Shown one piece after another: positions 1 through 32,143 of a stretch of 64,000 nt of DNA. This DNA is from Polyodon spathula (lineage: Eukaryota; Chordata; Actinopteri; Acipenseriformes; Polyodontidae), in the NCBI RefSeq assembly GCF_017654505.1, contig NC_054553.1, positions 8,444,621 through 8,508,620 of the forward strand. Direction: 5' to 3'. The notes under the pieces were generated by a model that made no database searches, was not told where the DNA came from, and saw only the letters and a program-made list of their open reading frames with translations. The translations under genes and the position numbers were made by a program. The first letter of the stretch is position 1. Every line of letters begins with the position of its first letter.

Positions 1-953
1 CTTAAGTGCGGTAATATATCTAAATAAATGCGCATAAATAAATAAATAGTCACACCCACAAAACCAATTTATTTAATTTCTAGGAACTACTGGTGAAATA
101 AAGCATGACACTCAAAATAATATATATTAAATTGTGATAACTTTTGATTCGCACTAATGTGAATAAGCACTGTTAAAGCAATGCTACATTTTCAAGTCTG
201 GTATATGAGCGCTCAAAGCTACGGTGTCTTTGGTGAGAGGAATTGTAATGTATTAACAAAAGTTTTTTTTTTTTTTTTTTTTTTTTCGTAAAAGCAGGCC
301 TGGTATGTTACAATACATCAGGATCGTTTAAGCTTGCCAAGAATCTCCCAACACCCAGCTCCACACCAATCACTACATTGAAATGTTTTGGTCAATTAAA
401 TAATGACTCTCTATGGATCAGCTATTGGAATACCTACTCCTTTTACACGCTGAAACATATTTGCAAAATGTACAGAAGATTCATATACAACAGTATTCAA
501 GAGTTCAATTACTTCAGTTACAAAATGTCAGATAACATAGAAAATGAATGGCAGTTTTAAAATAGTATCACCATCCCCTTCCCCACAACGAATCAAACCC
601 AACAGAGAGAACAGTTTAAAACAGTTGTCTTTCCCTTGACTCGGACCATTTTGTGTTTTACATTTAAAAGGACGATCACATTAAGAATTGCACTATGAAA
701 ACACATTAGGCCACCCAACTGAACTTGTCTTACAATAAATGTGTTTTGTACCTAGGGTGAATTGACACAGGGCCCTTTTCAATCCAGATGGCTCTGTAAG
801 TAACATTTAAGTATTTAATTTCAGAATGAAAATGCCACCAGGTCGCAGTGTTTCAATGAATCATTCAGAGTTTAAGGGTAATCACTTTTGCTAGTTTTTT
901 TAACCAGAACTTTAGCCACAGTCCAGCCCATTCCCTTCCCCAAGAGGGCAGCT
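1..953 (-). other. ACSL4 3' UTR and downstream flank
   Basis: Sequence immediately downstream of the ACSL4 stop codon, read on the minus strand. An AATAAA on the minus strand (TTTATT at 68-73) could be a polyadenylation signal, which would make a 3' UTR of roughly 900 bases. A poly-T run lies at about 265-286. No convincing ORF is present. The true transcript end may lie beyond the window. Confidence 0.4.
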
Positions 954-18358
<17,405 letters not shown>

Positions 18359-18453
18359 GATGTATTTTTTTTTCCCCGTTTACACAAAGTATAGCAGCAA
18401 GATCAAGAAACACAAGGGGCCTGAAGTGCGAGTCTCTCCAGTTTTCTTTCTTT
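18359..18453 (-). other. ACSL4 5' UTR part of the first coding exon
   Basis: Minus-strand sequence just before the ATG at 18358. Possible 3' splice sites are an ACTATAG ending at 18454 and a CTTCAG ending at 18421. Either would join the coding exon to a non-coding upstream exon. The chosen ATG gives an N-terminus that aligns with the long ACSL4 isoform. Confidence 0.5.
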
Positions 18454-20016
18454 CTATAGTTTGGTCCGTGATGTTGTTAACAGACAAAGGCAACAGTAGA
18501 TGGCAGATGTAGCAGCCGTGCAGTTACAAGTACCAGCACCAGTGGTTAACCTCACTAAGTTCAGTATTAAAGAGAAATCGTACTGCTGTATGTATGAAAG
18601 ACTAAATATAGCACAGACTGGCCAGATGATAGCAGGACAAGGAAGACAGAAGGGAAAAAAGAGAAAGAAAAAAAGAAGAACGTTAGTGACATGTTGCTAA
18701 TCTATATTTACTATTAAAACTACAGGATGCTTCAAAGCTGCCATAAATGGTATGGACAAGTTGGAAAATCACCCATCTGACACACCACTGAAAACAAGGG
18801 CATAAGACGGTATATTTTTTCACCACTAGCCTTTTTTTTTTTTAATTGTTTTAATTCAACATTTTAGGAAATATATGCTTGATTTTAGATCATATCTGTT
18901 GTATAGCCAATACAACTAATTGGTAAAAACAAAAGAACATTTAGCAGCTTTCAAGTATCGGTACTATAAAACACAGTTTATAGTTCCTGGTTATATGATG
19001 AAACAAAGACGTGCAATAGCAAAGTAAATGGAATAGTTTTTACAGCAAAGCAACTTTTCTGTATAGACTGCACAGCACATTACAAGAATATGTTTTAGAT
19101 GTAATAATGCTGGACTTCTGTTACACATGTTAGTTGGTTAAAGGATTGCATGTACTTTGTTGAATCTTGCCTGCTTTTAGTCCACAGACTAAAATCATCA
19201 CTAAAAAAAAAAAAAAACACAAGTAGTCTACCAAAACAGATTCAGCAGCTGAAAGATGTACATACACAATGTGCGGGCAACTTTTGGATTGAAATAAGAT
19301 TGCATAGAAGTATAGTTGAGTCCAGATTTCACTGCGAGCCAAACTCAATTGCTCCATTAGCCTTACAATAATTTAGTCTCAATTAAATAATTTGTTGTAA
19401 GCGTTTTGATTAATTAATTAAAATGATATTCACTCCCGGTAAATTAGCCACCAGCAGCCTAACACAGACTTTTAAAAACAGTCTTTAACTTACAACGTTA
19501 AGTAAACTGTATGTTACTCTACCTCATAAGTCAAAACCCAAGATCGGAACAGCGGTTAACTGGCCCGTTCAGAAGCCACATCAAACACTCCTCCCAAAAA
19601 AGAATCATTTCATACAATCTACCATGCAGGCCTGTCAAATATTCAGGTCAGTCAGCTTCCATGGCCTCTTGTTGCTAGTTTGAATTACTAGCTGATTGGT
19701 ATCAAGCACATTTTGAATCACACTGGGAAAGATGTGTTCCTGTAATTAAGAACGTAATACCAGAGAAAAGGATTCTGCACCAATATATTCGTGTTTGTTT
19801 CATGAATAAAAAAAAACACTTTTCATCTAACTGGTTACTTGCCAATACAGCAATTTATTTCACAGTATACAAGAGAGCATAGTAGTAGTTTTGGATTGCA
19901 GCATTCAAATGAGTCCCTTCCTTGCATGAGATGGGTATGGACTTCTACACTCTTAAACACTAGTCGTTAACCAGATGACTAGTTTAAGGCAGAATCGATT
20001 TCAGGTAAGCGTTTTA

Positions 20017-20549
20017 AACCCCTTTCACACTGGCACTCCTACCCGAGTCCTAGCTACCAATGTCACGATCCCACGTAGTGTGAAACCATGTACCTGGGTC
20101 GAACCTGGGTTAACCCGGGTCCCAGCGACCCACTTCAGGATGTGGGTCGACACGCTTTGACCTGGGCTGAGCGAGATAAAATGCTTGACGGCCGTTCGTG
20201 AGCCGACTTGATAACAAACAGCCACGTCTGTTGAAAATGTCTGTTTATTCCGTTTAGCCATATTTTTATTGATTGATATACAGCATGAGGCAGATTGCAG
20301 CAGGGATGAAGAAACATTTGCTTCAATCAACATTTGAGCAGACTGTTCAATCCAGGGAAGCTTGGATGGAAGCATCAGTAACAAACTGCATTGGGGCATT
20401 GAAATGCGCATTGGTAACTTGCGTCTGTCACCCAGGTCAACCCTGCTTTATCAAAAGCAGTGTGAAATCGCATACTTGACCCGCCTAACACTGGGTTCTG
20501 ACCCAGATAGGTTCTGACCCGGGTAGAGCATGCCAGTGTGAAAGGGGCT
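20017..20549. mobile_element. PIF/Harbinger-like non-autonomous element (MITE)
   Basis: Terminal inverted repeats of about 30 bases: CCCCTTTCACACTGGCA at the left end and its complement TGCCAGTGTGAAAGGGG at the right, each continuing into CCCGGGT-rich sequence. A direct TTA flanks both ends, matching the 3-bp TWA target preference of PIF/Harbinger elements. Internal sequence has no transposase. Length is 533 bp. It lies between the first coding exon of ACSL4 and the upstream non-coding exon. Confidence 0.75.
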
Positions 20550-20949
20550 TTAATTACTTTTAATAGGAATAGGTGATTTAAATTATTGCCAACACTGCAA
20601 CAAAATGTACCTACACACAGTTACCTCTTTACTTTACCCGTTTCTTCTTTTTTTTTTTATACAGAACAGTACATCCTAAAGGATTGCAAAAGAGAAATGG
20701 TAAACCTATGATCACAATATTTGCATGTTAGTGCATTAGTCAAGCAGATGCATGTGTGGATAGTAAGAAATAAAAAGTTGGAAATGGGCTTTAGAAGGCA
20801 ATGGAATGTTTTGCAGTAATAGAAAATACAGATGTGTTCACATCTGCCTCAAAATATCTTTACTGGGAGAATTAACAAGCAGTTGTATCATATTATATGG
20901 CAATTGATAAAACCTTGGGGGATTATGAAAACAATGCTGAACTACTTAC

Positions 20950-21015
20950 AGAAAGTTCAATTGCAATTGGTGAGATCCTGGTAGTGCTTCCTCTTTATGA
21001 TTATCTTCTTAAAAC
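20950..21015 (-). other. Probable non-coding 5' exon of ACSL4
   Basis: Minus-strand segment bordered by TGTATTTCAG at its 5' side and CTTTCT/GTAAGTAG at its 3' side, both strong consensus matches. It has stops in all frames, so it would be untranslated. It lies 2.5 kb upstream of the ACSL4 start. RNA evidence would be needed to confirm. Confidence 0.5.
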
Positions 21016-24000
21016 CTGAAATACATCAAAATGAATTAATGTGATTAATTTAGGTTTGCAACATATATGTCTCCCCACCCAAAAAGATCATAATATAGGG
21101 GTCACCAAGTTTTTAAAAAACATGTCAATGCAAAGTGTCATCATACTCAGATCAGCTATTCTGAAGACACAGTAAAACCTTCATTACCTACATTAAACCA
21201 ATCAGTCTAGAAATTATTAAGTTAGGTAGATTCTTGTTCAAGTGTCACAATTGCATGCAATTCTCAAGATAAAGGTAACAATGTTGAGAATATTAAAGTT
21301 TGTTTGTACAAAAGATATTCTAAGTGGATATGACACGGTACGCAAACTAATACCAAAACTTGACTCCCAAACACTTATACCGCATGTGCACAGACCGCAA
21401 CAGCAAGGGTTTGCTCTTGTTACCATGTCAACCAATAGACCCAACTACTACTTTAATATTCTACAATTGTGCCTGACCAAAACACCCAAAGGATATACCA
21501 ATAAAATACAAGTACAAATTCACTGCCATCCATCTTTACTAATCCTGAAGAAATGTAGAACAGGGTGCTCATTGGTCATTGGTCAATCAGTCTGCTCAAG
21601 ACAGTATTCAGTTTGAACACAAATACCAACGCTCTGGTATCTAAAACAAATATTAGATTAGGTTTTGGTTGTGTACAAAAAGGTGCCATGCCTAAGTAAT
21701 TTAACACCCTCTCGTGTAAATAGACTAATCAAATCTAGGTTTAGAAAAAGTACACTTTTATAGATTATAATGGCTACGGCAGTACAGTGATTTTTTCAGT
21801 TTTGCTAATTAAGAAAAACACTTCACAGGTAATGGATGGTCAGGCCATTACTGTGTCTGGAATATACTCTTCACAAGATATATGAAAACAAGTATAGCAC
21901 CTGTAGTACGGGAGTAACATACATCCCTGCCACAGAGGTAAATAACTACTGTATCAGCATCAACCCTACAGACACCACATGGAAATGTTATTGAGACATA
22001 AAGTATGTGTGCATGCTGGTGCCATTTGACATTTATCCATGCAGCAAGAGGTATGTATCGGCCAAGATGTTAAACAAGCATGTAAAATACTTTATGTATA
22101 GTATCCAATTACAAGAAGTTAGAGGGTATGGCTAGAGTGTGCCCAGACATGTGCCTGAACTCAAGGAAACATTATCAAGGCCGACTGAGTTTCTTCATGT
22201 ATTTATAATCACTGGCAGAGGAGTGACAGGTCGAGCAATGAATGTCTTCTAAATTCAAGGATATTGGTACTGGAACAAATATACACAGTATAATAATTCT
22301 TAAGGAAAACCCCAACTTCAAAACAAACTTAAAACCCATGGCATTTGTAAATCATTGAAAATGAAAGTTATTTTAAAACTAGGCAGATAAAAAAAAGCAA
22401 CAAATCATTATAAAATGATATTGAAATACTGTACTTTATTTTATTTATTTTTTATTAGGAAAGCATATAGCCCCAGATCAGAAAGCTAAGCTGAGACACT
22501 TTGAGGTGGTTGAAAAATAAAAAAAAAATAATAATTGGGAGACTTAACTTAATGCTCCTGTTAGGTGCTTATTTACTGAATACCTTTACATCCACTCAGA
22601 GAAATAACTATAAACTTCCATTTCAATTATGTCAAGAAAGTTTGGGATCCCCTATGTTAACACAGTAAAAAAAACATTTAAAATAAAGGTATCAACATGC
22701 ATTACAAACAGCTGAAGTCAGGTCAGTAAGTCCCTTTCCAAAAACAGAAAAACACCATGTGAAACATAGAATCGTCACTTAAAAATGTGCTGGTCAGTTT
22801 CATCGTACAGAGTGCTCCATTCATGGAGTGGCTTGTGCAGTTTCAAAAACTAAACTCTCACCGTTAGTCTGCCTTTTTATTTTAGCTTAATCTTAGCCTG
22901 GTTAACAGTGGAAAATGGCATTTCTTTTTCAAAAGAAGAAATGGGATACCTAAATGACAGTAAGCCTGCAATGTCTTTAGTAAAATATGATCTTACTTTT
23001 TGTCTCTTGATTTACACTGTTCTTTTTGTTCACATGCCTGAAGCATATCTAGTGACTGGACCTCCCATTTTTATTATCTATGAAAAAGTCTTCCCATACA
23101 CTGTTCTCAGAACTGCTATATTTGTAAATGAAACATTATCCCCAATTGTATTCTTTAACTTTCACTGTTCCTTTCTGTAGATATCAAATAAGCGTGATCC
23201 CTTTGTAAATGTTTTTGTCAGATATACGTCTTGGTAGGGAGACATGAAGCTTGCGTGGTCCAGTAAGCTAAAAACCAGCTACATGTATGCAGCACAAGAA
23301 TAAAAACTCACACACTAACATACTTCCTGTTCTGCCATAACAGGTTATTCTGGTAGTGGACTTCTGGGGACACATGTTATGAACTCTTGCATGAACAGTA
23401 AGATCAGCACCAGTCCAATAAAGAGTATGTGATACTGCACTTTGCATTACACAATACTGTTGTAAGTTGAGGAGAGAGATTGGATACTGTAACATGGTGA
23501 AACCTTGCTCTCAAAGCCCTCTACAAACAGAGCCCCCCTTCTCTAAATATGTGCCTTGAGTGATTCAGACAGTCCAGGGTATGGCAGTTGCTCAAGAACA
23601 AATATCCTCTGTTCTAATTACGTAACGCCCACCGTCAATGAAAAGCAAGTTTATTGCAGGTCAAAAGAGACAAACAACATTGAGTAAATCTCAGAGTAAC
23701 TTTGAATTGCTGAACTAAAGTCTAAAGTCAAGATGTTTGTCATTTTACTGCCTATGCCCTTCCTTTCTAATTCATTTTTTTATCTGTGTGTCTTGTTCAT
23801 GAGTTGAACATAGTTTAGAAAAAACAAAAAATGATTTACGTATGAACCGAACATTAAGACACTTTTTTATGGGGATAGTTGCTGCAGGACGTCTATTCAT
23901 TTTTAGGGTGATATCCAAAAGCAAAGGTCTAGGACAAGAAAGTAAAGTTACACAATTAGTCCTTACAGATACAGAGGCACAGTATATTTTAGGAGAGTCT

Positions 24001-25212
24001 GTGGTCCTGCACTGTGGCAGACAGAAAGTATATAGGAGGGAGAGCTGTTTTGATTTCTTTGACTATCGGAATATCAGTAGTGGTTCTCCAAAAAAATAAA
24101 TACAAATAAAATAAAAATAGTATTCTGTATGTTTGCAGCTCAATAATCAGTTTGTAGCAACTGTTCAACTGCAACAAACACAGATTAGTGTGATAAAAGT
24201 CCAGATCACAGAACAGCTGCTAAGCAATGTCTGATCTACCATCTAGCCACTATGAAGAAGAAAATGAGCTTTACACTGTGTACCTACTAGTTTTAGATAC
24301 TTGCACCATCAATACAAAACACTGAATGACTGTGAATGAATGTTTGTGTATGTGACACTAGAAATATTTGGAACAATCCTCCGTGTATCCTTTCTAGAAA
24401 GGCTGTTTTTCTAACCAAACTCAGTGCTATTTCATATGACAGTCTTATATCTAATCAAAAACACTCCAGGAACTTTTAGAAGCTGATGCCATGGTCACCA
24501 ACACAATTGGCACACAGTGTTTGTAAAACCCTGCAAACATAGTGACCATCTCAAATCTGACGACTTTGTGCAAATGCCACAGAACTGCTAATATTTCTTG
24601 TACAATAGCACTATAGAACTTGCTGTAGATAATCATAATTGGATGTCAAGATTACATGATAAATATGTCAGGAAACAGTCACAATCACCATTCAGAAACA
24701 GCCTATGTATTTGGCAAACTGAGCATTTACTTTTCCAAATATAAAGCATGTCTATCAGAAACAAGATGTCATATTCATGTTTTCACTGTATGTCTGAGTG
24801 ATTTTTAAGATTCAGCGGTCTAACTTACAACTGATGTCATGCTTTTCATCTGGGTTTGAACCCAGCACAAGTAAAAGTAGTTTAGTGGTCTCAGCATACC
24901 CCAAAATTACACATCAAATTCAATACAGTAGCACCAAATAAATATACATGAAAAATAAAACTAAACAATTATCAATTCTTCCTCATTGTAAAAACAACAC
25001 AAAAATAGTTCAGACATGTACTGTACCAAAAATACCAACATGTACTGTAATACATGCAATAGCAAAAATACAAAAAAGATAATTGCATTTTTCCGTCTTT
25101 TAAAAATGTAGCGTACATGTAGCGTAATGGACATTCTACATATCTCACAACGTTGTGTCAAAGGAAAAAACTAAAATCCAAACATAAAAGCAGCTGAAAG
25201 AAAGATACCTAC

Positions 25213-25293
25213 CTGCTCAAGCTTGTAGGAAAGGCTGATCAATGATGACTGGCACAAATCGCTTTGTTTCAAAATACACCACCTCATTGCTAA
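25213..25293 (-). other. Candidate upstream exon (or alternative first exon) of ACSL4
   Basis: Minus-strand segment with a donor GAGCAG/GTAGGT at 25213/25212. Upstream, TGCTATATAG could be read either as a weak 3' splice site ending at 25294 or as a TATA-like element for an internal promoter. One frame stays open for 24 codons before a TGA close to the donor. Splicing from here to 20950-21015 and then to the ATG exon is plausible. Confidence 0.35.
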
Positions 25294-25669
25294 CTATATA
25301 GCAAACAGCAAGTTAAACACAGTCCTAAAGCTTTCTGCCAGCTAGTTAGAGCTCCAGCTTCTCTCCTACACAGCACTTTTGACTAATTGCAGCTGGAAAT
25401 CTCCCTAAACACTAACATATTACTTTGCAAGGAAGTGATGCAGTTCCTTACTCAGACAGTGACTCAAGTATGCAGTACACAGAGGTCTAACTTTAACAAA
25501 GCATTACTCTTAGTGAACGAGCCCCTCCTCTGTTGTGCAAAATACTAATCAGATTACTGCTGTAGCAAATTACTTATTTTGAGAGATTTGTTCTTTCTGC
25601 CCTTAAGGATACTGTACAGTATTCCTTTTTTTACCCTATAAAATAGCCACACTGAGATTGTGTCACATA

Positions 25670-27229
<1,560 letters not shown>

Positions 27230-27231
27230 TA

Positions 27232-28532
27232 GCTACATAACTTCAAACATATCTACAATAACTACAACTATCACATGTTATCATACATAATACAACCAAA
27301 ACTTTTTTTTTTTCCTAATCAAAGATGAATTTTATTAGGACCAGCGTTCCCGCTAAGCTTTTTACATACTGAGAAAGCCGGTTTGACATCATCAGTGAGA
27401 AACCTTCGGCCACGCATTAACCCTTTTAATATATATTTGTTGCATTATACAATTTTGAAACAATATTCCAACACAAGTATCTCAGCAATTTTACAACTTA
27501 CTTTAAATTTAAACGAGACATTTATTGTGGCTCTGCCTCTGATTTTGAATCATCCTCTGATCCTGTGCAGCCCTGTCAGTTGTTATCATACACATAGACT
27601 GCATGCTTAACTGGTGGTCTGCATAAAATTGCTTTATACTACTGCATAAAACACTGGCGTTTGCCTTCAATTGTAACCATCTTTAGGGCTACTAATTGTT
27701 CCACTCTTGGGAATACCAAATTCTGTTTTTCAAAAACGGCTAATTCCATTTGTTACCACTTTTTATCAATGTACTAACAATGAAATATGGCATCTGAACA
27801 AATATGCAGAGCATCAAAAGAAACTTATCACTATTATAATTCATTTATTTTAGGAAAAAAATAAGGTATATAAATGATGGACGTTGACGAAATGTTTTTG
27901 GTTTCTTTTTAATCACTCATCCTTGACCATGACACGCTTGAGTGACTATGACTGAAGCACATGCACTTAATCACCCAATTTGTGAGACAGTTGATTGGAC
28001 ACTGGATATGGAGTGATTTGATAGAACGTTTCCTTGTGGTGCGGTGTGTGTGCAGTGCTGCCAGTTCCGCGGTTTTCCCGTAGTATTGGGCTACTTCAAA
28101 AACACAGCCACGGGAAATATTAAGGAGTAAAGGGTTGATCATGTAATTAAATTAGATTGGTGGTATAACTTTAAAAGATTGAACTGTTTTCATGTTTGGG
28201 ATACAGTACCAGCATTAGTATTTCAATAAAGGGATCATGCTTTAATTTGGCTGCTGGCCTGGTATGAATGTTGATTTGTCCCTTCAGAGATTCCGTACGA
28301 ATTTATTGATAATGACGTATAGATGAGTTGTACTGGGGCTTGAAGTTTTTGTCAAATTTATACTAGGTATCTTTTCTTATGAAAGCTTTTGATTATTTTT
28401 TAAATTATTTATTTATTTATTTATTTGATGCATAGGCCTACATGTTAATAATAAGCTTGCTTTTAGTTAAAACAGATAATTGGGCTATTTTTAAGTGACT
28501 TTGGGCTATAAGCCCTGCAGAAATTTGGCAAC

Positions 28533-28605
<73 letters not shown>

Positions 28606-31600
28606 TTAACTTGCTTTTTAATAACCCCGACAGCCGTACTTTAGAACTCCATTTAAAGTTTCATCACCAGGGGCACAACTCAATTACTTACAGAATAGCA
28701 GAGTCATGAGAAAACCCCCCAAAAAGTTCAAACAAATTGCATCCCCCAGTTCATATTATTTGCCACTACTATGAACAACTCCCTGTATCTACTGCCAGGA
28801 TGGTGTATGTGTGTTATATTTACACTATAAAGTTGGGACTACAGTTGTACAGTGTTCTATATGCAGTACAGTATCTGAACGGTGCTTCGCTGTATAGTAC
28901 TTACTGTATGGATAATTCTTCATTGTAACATACATATGCCAAGCTACTGTTTCTTTAATAAAACACTGTAAACCTCCCTTTGGACAAAGCTGAATCACTG
29001 ATGACGTCTATCAGTTACCACTTTCACCCACACTAGTACATCTTGCAGGGTGGTTTTCCTGTAAAGTCAGACGTGTAAGTTCTGTTTAATTTCCATTAAA
29101 GCTATTGCAGCAAAGCTAGGATTTCTTTCAACAGAGGCTAGGAAATCACCACAAATTTATGTTGGATTACATAAACATTCCTCAAAGAAAACGCCAAACC
29201 AGAAGGCCTGGAATTTTTACTTTAAATGTTTTTATGGGAGTAGCATTTGACTGCTGTTAGCGGAAGGGCAAATGGCTTGGTTATTTCTTCAGAGAAACAA
29301 TTTATGGGTGGACTGGTGGACAGAAGATGACCCATTTCAGAATAGCTGACTTACTATTGCATGTCAAAGGCTTACTTATTGTAGTACAAAGTACGTACAG
29401 TGTGGAACACAAGAAATAGCCAATACCGATTACTGACATTTCATAATGCTACAAGAACCAAACTTAAAGCCTAATCCTCCTGTGCAGTTCCAAGAAGTTG
29501 GGTAACAAAGACTGTTATCTGTATTACACCACATTGATCATTTACCTACACATTTACTTCATGCAGGAAGCTGATCGCTGACTGCTTTAATGACAGAAAT
29601 GAGAAATGAAATTACTTTGTATGCTTTAAATAGCATTCAGACACTACCCAATGTTACAATATGGTACTGTAGTTAGAGATATACAATCCATAACTTAAAA
29701 AAGCACAGAATTATAAATGATAAGGTTTATAATTAAGTAAACTGGATAAAGGCACTAGCCAAAAATGTGTTTTACTGTTTATTTGCTCCGCAATATATAT
29801 ATATATAAAAAAAGAATTTATTAAAAGGAAAGCAAATGAAAGTGAGTTGCCATGAAAAAAAATGACTGGCCTTCCTCATAATTTCAAAGAGAATCCACAG
29901 TAGACACCTTACTTCAAGACCTAGAATTCTTGATGACACAGGCTATACTGTGACATCCTGCTCCTCAATCTACACTCTGTGTACTCTTACAGTAAAAAGG
30001 ATACAAGAGGGTACAGAGAAATGAAACACTGAAGGATATTTCAATGACTGGAGAACAGAAACCTCAACACATTAAGTTCTCCTTGTCTTCATGTATTGAC
30101 ACAGATTGGTTCTGGGAACACAGGGCAACATGAAACAATAAGATCCTGATATGTTACAAACAGGGGTGTAATTGACACAGTAAATTCACAGATACTCTTT
30201 TGTGATGTGCAGGTTGCGATACAACATGAAACAACGATGGACCATTTCATTAAAAGACAAAAGTGAAAAGAGCAGGGAGAGTAAACTATAAAACATACTC
30301 TTTCTTACATACCATGTAAAGAAAGAATCATCGATATAAAACCATGCTTAAGCATCCATGTATAGTAGGAACACGTTTCAGTACAGAACTCCCCACACCC
30401 AATATTTAACAAGTGAATGCATTAAGCAATAGAATTGTTACAGTACTGTCTCTCCATTGCTTCTTATCTTTTAAATGTTAGGAAAATACTTATAAAAGAA
30501 CCTTGAATGCCTCTCGAGATGAACAGCTAGTTCATCATGACTATGACATCACTAGAGCATATAAACAGGATGGCCAGATCCAAGGTGATGATAAGGTTTG
30601 ATCAAGGCTGAATAAATGTTATCACTGGAACATCAAATTCGGGTGGAAAAAACACTGAACGGATTGAGATTTACTGAACTGCAAAATTGTTACCCTGTTG
30701 ACGAAACATAAAAATAAAAATGTATCAACAATGGAGAAATTTTATATCACATTTAAGCAGCCTTAAAAAAATCAGCACAGCAGTTTAAATATAAAAGACA
30801 GAATTAAGCATACTTGGAAATGCCTGGCCTGATGTCTTTGTCAATACAAGAGCTACAGTAACACAAGTAGCACAATATCATTGAAGTGATTCTGAATGTT
30901 ATAAAGAAGATGTCATTTCACAAATTAAAAACTTCTTTAATCTCTCTTTGTCATTTCAAAAATTCTTGTTAAATGTACTATCATTATTTTTTTTATTTTT
31001 TTTAAATACAGGACACATACAACAATAAACATTTCTTAATCTGTCCTATCACAAATGTTTCACAAAGTGCAACAACAATCTTGTAACTGCAATTGGACCA
31101 ATATAACCTAATAAACGTTTAACAGACAGCAATGTCTGATGCCTGCTGATGTTGTGAAATAATTAGTGGGTGTGCATGTGTGTTACGCTAAGCTTAGTAG
31201 GTAAAAGGTTACTGTATTGGAACACTAGTACTGTAATAAGATTGTGAATCACAGCTAAGTGAGAAATGTGTGAAGTAATCACATGCCACGAGTACAGTAT
31301 ACTTTTACCTTCGGGTCAACTAGGGTAAATGTAATGTCTCATGACTTGTCTCTTTTTCTCATTAAAGCTTTGAAACATATGTAACTTCCTGTATCCCATT
31401 CCAAAACCTATCCAACTGACACCTTTCCTATGCTCTCAGGTTTGGAAAATATTTACTATTTCAAGTTTAGATCAGAGGCTTCAATATTTAACCCTATATA
31501 CCTCATCTTTAAAGAGGAAGAATACTGGAGGGCAATCACTCTCACCAACAGAAACTGATTTTTAAAACACAAAACCAGATCTTCCTAACTAGCAGATAAT

Positions 31601-32089
31601 ACAAGTGGAATACTCCCCAAGGCATCACTGGTGTTTTGCAAGTGCACCTCCTTTTCAAGTTGAGGCTGTATGAATAAAACCCTATTGCTTTGAAGGTTTA
31701 CAGGTCATATTTGCAAATACAGGAATACAGAGCCTTGTACACCACTCCCAGTATTGTAAGACCCAGGTCGAGGCAAATTCAAAATCTACTGGTTTTTCCA
31801 AAATTGAGACAGAATTTACTGAAAACATGAATCAGCTCTTCCTCTATGGGTCAAATTACATGTGTAATGAACACTATGCTGCAAAACCAATTACAAGAAA
31901 GGTTGGGTCAAATAAACACGTTTCACTAAAGCATGCTTTAAAGATTTATTCAAGCTACAATTAAAGAGGATAGGGAGTTAAAACGCAGTCCCATTTATTG
32001 CAAAGTTTCTAAGACAAGTCTAATTTTTTTTTTTTTTTTTTTAAATAATCTAAATGAGACTTGACAACAAAAAGCATGTTGGCACTTAC
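27232..32089. other. No gene recognised; probable long intron or intergenic DNA
   Basis: No ORF with recognisable homology. Two stretches look like DNA-transposon debris: near 27340 (AGCGTTCCCGCTAAGC) and 28050-28535, where GTGCTGCCAGTTCCG and GGCAACCCTG sit at opposite ends like weak hAT-type ends. The rest is unremarkable AT-rich sequence. Confidence 0.5.
28535..28604. repeat. TG microsatellite
   Basis: Pure (TG)n of about 70 bases. Confidence 0.97.
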
Positions 32090-32143
32090 CAATCCACATA
32101 ATTGTAATGTAGAGTATACGATTACTGTTATTGGAACTAACCT
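32090..32143 (-). other. Candidate 54-nt exon
   Basis: Minus-strand segment preceded by a good polypyrimidine tract and TTTTAG, and followed by GGATTG/GTAAGTGC, a strong donor. One frame is open through all 54 bases and agrees in phase with the candidates at 34894-34961 and 25213-25293. No homology recognised. Confidence 0.3.

Noticed and set aside
20025..20411. Minus-strand 128-aa ORF
   Set aside because: It lies wholly within the Harbinger-like MITE and shows no transposase motifs.
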